Of a DNA stretch of 12,883 nt, positions 7,212 to 12,883 are shown in pieces. The position numbers and the translations under genes are program-made. How positions within the stretch are numbered: the first letter of the stretch is position 1; each line of letters starts with the position of its first letter. Origin of the DNA: Cryomorphaceae bacterium (lineage in GTDB: Bacteria; Bacteroidota; Bacteroidia; Flavobacteriales; Schleiferiaceae); the NCBI GenBank assembly GCA_013911625.1, contig JACESW010000020.1, forward strand, positions 1 through 12,883. The letters run 5' to 3'. Below the pieces are notes generated by a model. It did not search any database. It saw nothing but the letters and a program-made list of their open reading frames with translations, and was not told where the DNA came from.

Positions 7212-7242
7212 GCCGCTTTCCTTATCAGGGAGCGGCTTTTTT
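7212..7242 (+). terminator. Intrinsic terminator after the oxygenase gene
   Basis: GCCGCT (7212-7217) pairs with AGCGGC (7231-7236), extended inward by two G-U pairs and a C-G pair, and is followed directly by six T (7237-7242). It lies 22 bases after the oxygenase stop and ends one base before the stop codon of the convergent potassium transporter gene. There is no T-run on the minus-strand side, so it should stop plus-strand transcription only. Confidence 0.85.
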
Positions 7243-7243
7243 A

Positions 7244-9046
7244 TTAGCCGACGTGCATATTGCCTTTAGGATAAGTAAAGGCATTAGATTCTGGACGCGC
7301 TCCGCTCAGAGCGAAAGCTAGCGTCAAGGTTCCTACCCTACCTACAAGCATGCTGAGCATGATCACTACCTTACTACCGAAGGATAAATCTGCGGTAATA
7401 CCTGTACTTAACCCCACGGTACAGAAAGCACTCACTTGTTCAAAAGCCAATTCCAAAAAGGACATCTCCGGCTCCAAAATAGTCAAGGTGAATATGCCCA
7501 AAAAAATAAATACTATGGCAAACAAGAAGACGGCAAACGCCCTATTCATCAGCTCCCAAGGAATTTTATTCTTGTAGAGATTTATATCCTTCTTGCCACG
7601 AATAGTAGCGGCAGCACTCAAGAAAACGAGTGCAAACGTACTGGTCTTAATACCACCGGCAGTAGAGCCAGAACCACCACCAATAAACATGAGGAAAATC
7701 ATCATTAACAATGCAGGCATTGCCATTGCACCAATATCAATAGTATTAAACCCTGCAGTACGCGCAGTAATGCTTTGGAAGAAGCTATGTGATAGGTGCG
7801 TTCCAGCATTGCCGTCAAAGCTCAAGGTCAGTGCAAAGACAGCACCACCTACTACTAAAAGTATACCCGCGACAGACAAGCCTATTTTTGTACCTAGGCG
7901 AAGACCACGCCAGCTCCTTACGACCGACTGTTTACGCCAAGGTTGTGCAAGGACGTCGGATAAAGTTCCAAAACCGATACCTCCAAGAACTATCAATAGC
8001 GCAATAATCCAATGTACGTTCGGCAAGTAAGCCGCTCCAGGTGTAGCAAGAGAGTTTGAGAACAATGAGAATCCAGCATTATTAAATGCACTAATACTGT
8101 GGAATATGCTATGGAACATCGTGTTACCCAATGAATCAAAATGTGGGAACCACACAAAACCTAAGGCCACTGCCCCGAGCAATTCAATGGTCAGTGTCAA
8201 TCTGAAAATAGCGCCAACAAGCTTGCCACTCTGCTGCATACTCTCGCCTAGATTCTCACTCATGAAATTCTGCTGACGCATGCCGAATCCTCCACGAAGG
8301 ATAGCGAACAAAGCCGCAAAAGAGATAATATTCAACCCCCCCAATTGCATCAAGATCATCACGATAATTTGTCCTTTGAATGAAAGCACCGTGGAGATAT
8401 CAATCAAACTTAACCCTGTAACGCAGCTTGCACTAATACTGGTAAAAAGCGCTGTAACAAGGTCTAAAGCTTCTGCCCCAGCAGTCATCTCTGGAAGCAT
8501 AAGAAGCGTCGTACCTAATGCAATGAGGATGATAAAGCTGATAATCAATAACGACGGTGGGCTCAGATTAAAATCTGGCAAGCGCTCCCCAACCTTCCCG
8601 AATTCCAAGAAGACAATGACCATGACATAGAACTGCAGGAGCAACACAAATCCACTTTGAAGACTACTTACTCCAATGGCATCCCCGAGCAAGCTAAGCA
8701 ACTCCACTCCTTGCAGATTTATCATCAGTATGTTTATGAGCAAGAACACCATCAGAATAGCCTCCCAGCGCCTTGCTTTAATGAAGGCCCAAGGGTGGAA
8801 ATCGTAAATAATTTCAATGATGAACTTTACCAGATAGTACCCTATCGAAGCCCTCACAATGAAATCAATCGTTTGGTTTTGTTCTTCCGTGAGTTGATAA
8901 CCGTGGAAGATGATCAGAGATACAATGGTACTTAAGGATACGACGAAAGAAAGTCTAGATAATGCCCCTAAGACAAAATCGCGGCTGTCGTACAGGCGAA
9001 TATTCACCTGCTCTCGTAAGGCATTGAAACGTTGTTTGAAACTCAA
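7244..9046 (-). CDS. Potassium uptake transporter subunit, TrkH/KtrB family
   Basis: A 600-residue integral membrane protein for cation (K+, possibly Na+-coupled) uptake. The four pore loops are visible with their selectivity-filter glycines: G211 (VTGLS), G325 (NNAGFS), G432 (RTAGFN) and G545 (CTVGLS). The glycine-rich gating loop GGGSGSTAGGIKTS is at 457-470 and the family-typical end GRVGTLTLAFALSG at 569-582. The conserved core starts near residue 160. Before it lie about 150 residues with three to four hydrophobic segments (roughly 31-48, 62-80, 96-112, 128-148), beyond the eight-helix core of B. subtilis KtrB. Translation starts 30 bases after the DUF6165-like gene, so it is likely the last gene of a three-gene transcript. 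No KtrA/TrkA gating subunit gene is in the window. The family is certain; KtrB versus TrkH is not resolved. Confidence 0.95.
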   Translation of the reverse strand: MSFKQRFNALREQVNIRLYDSRDFVLGALSRLSFVVSLSTIVSLIIFHGYQLTEEQNQTIDFIVRASIGYYLVKFIIEIIYDFHPWAFIKARRWEAILMVFLLINILMINLQGVELLSLLGDAIGVSSLQSGFVLLLQFYVMVIVFLEFGKVGERLPDFNLSPPSLLIISFIILIALGTTLLMLPEMTAGAEALDLVTALFTSISASCVTGLSLIDISTVLSFKGQIIVMILMQLGGLNIISFAALFAILRGGFGMRQQNFMSENLGESMQQSGKLVGAIFRLTLTIELLGAVALGFVWFPHFDSLGNTMFHSIFHSISAFNNAGFSLFSNSLATPGAAYLPNVHWIIALLIVLGGIGFGTLSDVLAQPWRKQSVVRSWRGLRLGTKIGLSVAGILLVVGGAVFALTLSFDGNAGTHLSHSFFQSITARTAGFNTIDIGAMAMPALLMMIFLMFIGGGSGSTAGGIKTSTFALVFLSAAATIRGKKDINLYKNKIPWELMNRAFAVFLFAIVFIFLGIFTLTILEPEMSFLELAFEQVSAFCTVGLSTGITADLSFGSKVVIMLSMLVGRVGTLTLAFALSGARPESNAFTYPKGNMHVG

Positions 9047-9075
9047 AACAAGATGATTCTTATATCGAAGTTACA

Positions 9076-9492
9076 CTATTCTTCGGAATCCGTGCCTCGA
9101 ACCGTATAGTCAACGTATGATTTGGCTTCAACGATAGTGCTGCCTGTCAAAACATTAACCGCTCTCTTCAAAGCGGCCCGTTCATCATTCAGGAAGTATA
9201 CGCTTCTTGCCTTGTTCACGAAATCTTCTCCAAAGTCTTGCTTCGACTCAAGTATACGGAGCTGGTCTTCTACATCCCACAACTGCTCATTAATTGCCTT
9301 AAGCTTCTCAGCAAGATCATGAATGGCAGAAGCATCGTCTACACTATTGTAAACGAATTTCACGCCGTCCGCAAGCGCCTGCATTTCACGATGAATGTCC
9401 GCAAGCTTCCCAGTATCAGAGATACGCTCACTTTTGATCACCAAAATGGTATGCTTATCAATAATCTCGCCGTTGGCAACTTCAATCTTCAT
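9076..9492 (-). CDS. Conserved small protein, DUF6165-like
   Basis: A 138-residue soluble protein of unknown function. The pattern MKIEVANGEIIDKHTILVIKS at the start, the central ALW/QLWDVEDQLR-type helix (about residues 71-80), FVNKARSVYFLND-RAALKR (about 91-110) and the end LTGS-x5-AKSYVDY match what I remember of the DUF6165 family, which often occurs near glycosyltransferase genes. It is predicted to be mostly helical, with no membrane segment, signal peptide or cysteine cluster. It lies 11 bases after the aminotransferase stop and 29 bases before the transporter start, on the same strand, so it is almost certainly cotranscribed with both. The family name is from memory and should be treated as probable; no function is proposed. 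Confidence 0.8.
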   Translation of the reverse strand: MKIEVANGEIIDKHTILVIKSERISDTGKLADIHREMQALADGVKFVYNSVDDASAIHDLAEKLKAINEQLWDVEDQLRILESKQDFGEDFVNKARSVYFLNDERAALKRAVNVLTGSTIVEAKSYVDYTVRGTDSEE

Positions 9493-9503
9493 GACCCGTC
9501 TTA

Positions 9504-10703
9504 TTAATCTTCGAGCTGTGCAACTGCCGCCTTCACACGACGTACGGCTTCTTGCAAATCAGCTTCTGCAGCCGCATAAGAAAATCTGATGTATCCTGGC
9601 AAACCAAAAGCATCGCCCGGCACTGTACTTACTAAGCCTTCTTCTAGTAGATACATGCTGATATCCAAAGACGTATTCAGCACTTTACCATTGAATTTTT
9701 TTCCCAAAAGATCAGCTACACGAGGGAACACATAAAATGCACCGGGAGGAGTGTCTAATTCAAAACCTGGAATCTCGTTAATCCAACCCACCATCTTCTC
9801 TCTACGAGAAGCAAAGGTATCTACCATGTACTTCACAGAAGCTGGATCTGCCTCTACAGCCGATTTACATGCACGCTGAGCAACTGAATTTGTCCCTGAG
9901 GTAAAGTTCGATTGGAACTTAGTACACGCCTTAGCAATCCACTCAGGAGCACCTATATAGCCTATACGCCACCCTGTCATCGCAAACCCCTTCGACAAAC
10001 CGTTGACCGTAATCGTCTGGTTATAAACCTCAGGGAAACTCGCGATACTTACATGGTCAATCTCACCATAATTCAACAGTTCATAGATTTCGTCTGAAAT
10101 GATGTACAAGTTAGGGTGTTTAGCCACCACCTTAGCAATAGCGGCCAATTCCTCTCCGCTGTAAATAGCCCCACAAGGGTTATTTGGCGAAGAGAAAATC
10201 AACACTTTCGACTTTTCAGTAATGGCTAACTCTAGCTGCTCCGCTGTAATCTTAAACCCACTCTCCTTGGATGTTGGAAGCACTTTCACTTCACCGCCAC
10301 AATACTTTGCCTGATCCATATAGCTTACCCAATAAGGTGCCGGAATTATTACCTCATCGCCCGGGTTTACTAGCGTTAGAAAAACATTAAGCAAGCTCTG
10401 CTTAGCTCCTGTACTCACCACAATCTGATCCGCGCTGTATTCGAGATTATTATCTCTTTTGAACTTAGCTGCGATAGATTCGCGTAAATCAGCAAATCCT
10501 GGAACAGGCATATAATGCGTATAATTTTGCGCCATTGCCTCATTGGCTGAGTCCTTGATAAAGTCTGGAGTATCAAAATCTGGCTCTCCTAAGGACAGGC
10601 TAATCACCTGTTTTCCAGTAGCGCTCAATTCTCTAGCCTTTTTGGCCATTTCGATAGTCATCGGCAAACCCATCTCTTGGGCGCGTTGCGATAATGCTTT
10701 CAT
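9504..10703 (-). CDS. Class I PLP-dependent aminotransferase (aspartate aminotransferase-like)
   Basis: A 399-residue cytosolic fold-type I aminotransferase, most like bacterial subgroup I-gamma aspartate/prephenate aminotransferases, which move amino groups between aspartate (or aromatic amino acids) and 2-oxo acids. The PLP-binding lysine is K238 (NGLSKGFAMTGWRIGY). N175 (SSPNNPCG), D204 (ISDEIYE) and Y64 are in the expected places, and R373 (YIRFSYA) should bind the substrate carboxylate. The N-terminal SLSLGEPDFDTP (36-46) is the usual signature. An open frame reaches back to a TTG at 10730, but that TTG forms the end of the -7 promoter box, so the ATG at 10703 is the start. It heads the minus-strand set with the DUF6165-like and transporter genes. 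Exact substrate preference cannot be read from the sequence. Confidence 0.94.
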   Translation of the reverse strand: MKALSQRAQEMGLPMTIEMAKKARELSATGKQVISLSLGEPDFDTPDFIKDSANEAMAQNYTHYMPVPGFADLRESIAAKFKRDNNLEYSADQIVVSTGAKQSLLNVFLTLVNPGDEVIIPAPYWVSYMDQAKYCGGEVKVLPTSKESGFKITAEQLELAITEKSKVLIFSSPNNPCGAIYSGEELAAIAKVVAKHPNLYIISDEIYELLNYGEIDHVSIASFPEVYNQTITVNGLSKGFAMTGWRIGYIGAPEWIAKACTKFQSNFTSGTNSVAQRACKSAVEADPASVKYMVDTFASRREKMVGWINEIPGFELDTPPGAFYVFPRVADLLGKKFNGKVLNTSLDISMYLLEEGLVSTVPGDAFGLPGYIRFSYAAAEADLQEAVRRVKAAVAQLED

Positions 10704-10727
10704 TTCTAAATTACTATGGTGGGACCG

Positions 10728-10735
10728 CAAAAATA
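10728..10735 (-). promoter_or_regulatory. Candidate -7 promoter element of the aminotransferase operon
   Basis: The minus strand reads TATTTTTG, an exact TAnnTTTG match 24 bases before the aminotransferase ATG at 10703. The -33 region has only a weak TTA (in TGTTAAG) near the right spacing, and that stretch overlaps the promoter region of the divergent plus-strand gene. The predicted leader is about 15-20 bases. The box overlaps the alternative TTG start, arguing against the longer protein. Confidence 0.5.
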
Positions 10736-10737
10736 AC

Positions 10738-10745
10738 GATATTTG
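10738..10745 (+). promoter_or_regulatory. Candidate -7 promoter element of the divergent membrane protein gene
   Basis: GATATTTG matches seven of the eight positions in the spaced TAnnTTTG element (only the first T differs) and lies 19 bases before the ATG at 10765. It is only two bases from the opposite-strand -7 box of the aminotransferase gene, so both promoters would occupy the same 61-base gap. Evidence is positional and weak. Confidence 0.3.
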
Positions 10746-10764
10746 TTACCCTTAACATACTTTC

Positions 10765-11286
10765 ATGGAAGCATTTGTTGAAATTCTCAAGTATACTTTT
10801 CCAGCGGCATTAATGCTGCTTTTAACCTATTTGCTCTTGTCCAATTTCGTGGACAACGAGGAGAAGCGCCGTACCTTTTATCTTAGAAAAGACTTGCAGA
10901 AAAAATCGCTTCCGTTACGCATGCAAGCATTCGAGCGCATCATCATGCTCTTAGAACGCATTACTCCCAACCACTTGGTCATTAGAGTCAAGCCTGGCAG
11001 TATGACTATTGGCCAATATCGTAAAGCATTAGTTGAAGCCGTTCGTCAAGAATTTGATTACAACATCACGCAACAAGTATATGTTAGTGACGAAGCGTGG
11101 AATCATGTGGTCAGCGCAAAAAGTCAAGTCATTAGCATCATCAATAAGGTAGCTGGTACCTTGGGCGCAGATGCTACGGCCGCTGACCTAGCCAAAGAGT
11201 TGATTAATGCTGAAATGGCTGCAGAAATCTTCCCTACGAAAGCAGCTATTCTCTTGATCAAGCACGAAGCAGCACGCTCGTTCTAA
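10765..11286 (+). CDS. Membrane-anchored conserved protein of unknown function
   Basis: A 173-residue protein. One hydrophobic segment at about residues 9-29 (ILKYTFPAALMLLLTYLLL) forms a single N-terminal anchor, and the following basic stretch (EEKRRTFYLRKDLQKK) suggests that the rest faces the cytoplasm. The remainder is mostly helical and ends in HEAARSF. The layout, an N-terminal EILKYTFPA-type helix plus a soluble helical body with LRMQAFERI-x2-LLERI at about 51-66, resembles a conserved Bacteroidota family of unknown function that I tentatively recall as DUF7935. It is transcribed divergently from the aminotransferase gene and its stop codon overlaps the convergent meaB stop. I propose no function. 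Confidence 0.8.
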   Translation: MEAFVEILKYTFPAALMLLLTYLLLSNFVDNEEKRRTFYLRKDLQKKSLPLRMQAFERIIMLLERITPNHLVIRVKPGSMTIGQYRKALVEAVRQEFDYNITQQVYVSDEAWNHVVSAKSQVISIINKVAGTLGADATAADLAKELINAEMAAEIFPTKAAILLIKHEAARSF

Positions 11287-12350
11287 GCCAATATTTTATC
11301 CATAAGTAGTCGGCTCGCCTCGAAAGGGCTCACTTTACCTAGGGCGATTTGAGCCAATAGTTCATCACGCTCTTTACCCCAATTTTCTTTTGCGCTCATC
11401 CGCTCAAACAACAGGTCGCCAATGGTCGATTTGAACCAATACTCCTGTTGTGTATTGCGACGTTTCTCTGTCCAACCGTTGAGTTGACCGTGACGCTGAT
11501 AACGATCTAGGGCAGACCACATATCCTCCATACCCATGGCATGTAAGGCGCTAATTTGTAGGACAGGCGGCTGCCAATGATCTTGAGTTCTAGTCATCAA
11601 TTGTAGTGCTCCTTGAAGTTCTAGAGCACTTTGCTTGGCTTGTTGTGTTCGGTCGCCATCACACTTATTCAAAGCAATGACATCCGCCATTTCCATAATG
11701 CCCTTCTTAATGCCCTGTAATTCATCTCCGGTTCCTGGCATAGCGAGAAAAAGAAAACAATCCGTCAGCTTACTGACTAAGGTCTCACTTTGTCCAACAC
11801 CTACCGTTTCAACAAAAATAAAATTGAAACCTGCAGCTTCACACAAGGTCACTGCTTCGAATGTACTTCTTGCAACACCGCCCAATCGGCCACCGGAGGC
11901 AGAAGGACGAATGAATACACGGTTGCTCTTACCGATAGATTCCATCCTGGTCTTATCGCCAAGAATACTCCCCTTACTCCACTCGCTTGAAGGATCCACA
12001 GCTAGGACAGCAATTCGTGCATCAGGATCATGATTCAATAAAAACGAACAATAGGCTTCTAGAAAGGTACTTTTCCCAACACCTGGAACGCCACTTATTC
12101 CAATGCGAAATGCGCCACCGCTTTCAGGATGTAAACGATTCATAAGTGCTCTACACCTTATTTCATCCTTAGGCGAGGTGCTTTCAGCTATAGTAATGGC
12201 TTCAGAAAGTGCTGTTATATCCCCTTGGAGAACTGCTTCGGCAAGACTATCTGTGTCGTGCTTGAGTCTCTTTGCTCCCTTCCATTTGGGATTGATAAAC
12301 GGAGCATCTTCTACCCCCTTGGCGATATGTAATGCACTCTTTTTTGACAT
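11283..12350 (-). CDS. meaB: MeaB/ArgK-family GTPase, chaperone of methylmalonyl-CoA mutase
   Basis: A 355-residue SIMIBI-class P-loop GTPase. Family members load and protect the adenosylcobalamin cofactor of methylmalonyl-CoA mutase or related mutases. The G1 P-loop GVPGVGKS is at 87-94, AVDPSS at 117-122, GSILGDKTRM at 127-136, the G3 region ETVGVGQSE at 181-189, and the G4 motif NKCD at 228-231. The region RPSASGGRLGGVAR (148-161) and DELQGIKKGIMEMAD (209-223) are also hallmarks of the family. The length is typical. The ATG at 12350 follows the TAA stop of the upstream reductase gene with no base between them, so the two are cotranscribed and probably coupled. No mutase gene lies in the window. 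MeaB itself is the best call; the older label ArgK (arginine transport kinase) is not favoured. Confidence 0.95.
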   Translation of the reverse strand: MSKKSALHIAKGVEDAPFINPKWKGAKRLKHDTDSLAEAVLQGDITALSEAITIAESTSPKDEIRCRALMNRLHPESGGAFRIGISGVPGVGKSTFLEAYCSFLLNHDPDARIAVLAVDPSSEWSKGSILGDKTRMESIGKSNRVFIRPSASGGRLGGVARSTFEAVTLCEAAGFNFIFVETVGVGQSETLVSKLTDCFLFLAMPGTGDELQGIKKGIMEMADVIALNKCDGDRTQQAKQSALELQGALQLMTRTQDHWQPPVLQISALHAMGMEDMWSALDRYQRHGQLNGWTEKRRNTQQEYWFKSTIGDLLFERMSAKENWGKERDELLAQIALGKVSPFEASRLLMDKILA

Positions 12351-12883
12351 TTAAGCCTGGTCAATGTAGTCTTGAAGATACATAAAGTCTGAGGTAAGCG
12401 CTCCATCAGAGCACTCTGTAGCTCTAGCAAGTACACCCTCGGAATCATCGTTAAAGAGTGCCGGGATCACATGCGTCATTAAATCACTTCCGAAACTTAG
12501 CGAGGCATCTCTAGGCAGCTCACACGGCAGATTATCTACGGCCATGACTCCGATTGCTTCGGGGTGGTTATGATTTACCTCTTTCTCCTCATGGGCCAAA
12601 TAGCCATAGAACGGATCGTCTATGGTTGAAGCACGCAGTGTAGAAGCAACGGGTCCATCAATATCACAGCTGATATCAGAAACATAGGAAATGGCAAAAT
12701 CTAGCTGCTTGGCATCCTCTCTTGTGAAAATATATGGTGCGCGACTGTCGTAATAATGCCATGCGATATAGAGTTTCGCAAAAGGAGCATACTGCATGAA
12801 ATTACTTTCAAAACCGCTAGGATCCGCAAACAGTTCCTTGCGATCGAAAGGTCGTCCGTCGTCTGTTCTATAGTACTCTTCAA
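12351..12883 (-). CDS. Lysine-ketoglutarate reductase (saccharopine-forming) type protein, C-terminal part
   Basis: The frame is open from the right edge of the window to the TAA at 12353-12351 and gives 176 C-terminal residues; the start lies outside. It resembles the reductase half of eukaryotic AASS/LYS1-like saccharopine dehydrogenases (AlaDH/PNT superfamily), which condense lysine and 2-oxoglutarate or the reverse. Matching features are SDISCDIDGPVASTLRASTI, DDPFYGY, IGVMAVDNLPCELPRDAS and the end GALTSDFMYLQDYI. These correspond to DISADTGGSIEF, IDNLPAQLP and GTLTDKYKYIQ of the human enzyme, quoted from memory. The protein stops at the end of the reductase domain, so no saccharopine dehydrogenase domain is fused at the C-terminus. 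The ATG at 12797 is internal, because conserved sequence continues upstream of it. The next gene, meaB, begins directly at its stop codon. Confidence 0.82.
   Translation of the reverse strand, partial: EEYYRTDDGRPFDRKELFADPSGFESNFMQYAPFAKLYIAWHYYDSRAPYIFTREDAKQLDFAISYVSDISCDIDGPVASTLRASTIDDPFYGYLAHEEKEVNHNHPEAIGVMAVDNLPCELPRDASLSFGSDLMTHVIPALFNDDSEGVLARATECSDGALTSDFMYLQDYIDQA

Noticed and set aside
7212..7242. Bidirectional terminator also serving the potassium transporter gene
   Set aside because: Read on the minus strand, the stem is followed by CATACTGAGG, with no T-run, so it is not an intrinsic terminator in that direction.
7350..8935. Plus-strand open frames opposite the potassium transporter
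   Set aside because: The minus-strand transporter has all four pore loops in one frame; the plus-strand products look like no family and lack promoters.
9504..10730. Longer aminotransferase starting at TTG 10730
   Set aside because: The TTG is the end of the TATTTTTG promoter box and the added residues (MRSHHSNLE) are not family-like; the ATG at 10703 fits.
12351..12797. Complete 148-residue gene starting at ATG 12797
   Set aside because: The frame stays open and conserved to the window edge, so this ATG is internal to a larger reductase gene.

Overview
The window reads as ordinary chromosomal (core) sequence from a member of Bacteroidota, probably Flavobacteriales. The grounds are: start codons without Shine-Dalgarno sequences, repeated Bacteroidota-type -7 promoter elements (TAnnTTTG) in the gaps before genes, the residue patterns of the recognised proteins, and moderate GC. 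The lineage is inferred from these features, not from a database search. I see no tRNA, rRNA, CRISPR array, insertion sequence, phage gene or defence cassette. No gap between genes exceeds 300 bases.

Layout. (1) 1-2292, minus: the first 764 residues of carB (large subunit of carbamoyl-phosphate synthase), running off the left edge. (2) 2388-2546, minus: rpmH (ribosomal protein L34), with a strong promoter (2582-2611) and its own intrinsic terminator (2331-2360), so carB is a separate transcription unit. (3) 2740-3339, plus: a small class I SAM-dependent methyltransferase. (4) 3491-5527, plus: a DeaD/CsdA-type DEAD-box RNA helicase with a long leader and an Arg/Gly/Asp-rich tail. It is followed, with a 1-base overlap, by a short-chain dehydrogenase (5527-6336) and then by a 2-oxoglutarate/Fe(II) oxygenase (6377-7189), which ends at a clear terminator (7212-7242). 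(5) 7244-10703, minus: a tight three-gene set read in the order class I aminotransferase, DUF6165-like small protein, TrkH/KtrB potassium transporter. (6) 10765-11286, plus: a membrane-anchored conserved protein, divergent from the aminotransferase. (7) 11283-12883, minus: a lysine-ketoglutarate reductase (saccharopine-forming) fragment whose stop codon abuts the start of meaB, the GTPase chaperone of methylmalonyl-CoA mutase.

How it fits together. Most of the genes serve housekeeping roles: pyrimidine/arginine precursor synthesis, translation, RNA remodelling, amino-acid metabolism and potassium uptake. I did not find a convincing undescribed system. The points most worth a second look are the structured leader and repeat-bearing tail of the helicase, the oxygenase beside it with unknown substrate, the TrkH subunit with an extra N-terminal membrane region and no gating subunit in view, the lysine reductase-meaB pairing, and the very compact gene junctions (TAATG overlap, TAA-ATG abutment, overlapping convergent stops, near-overlapping divergent promoters).
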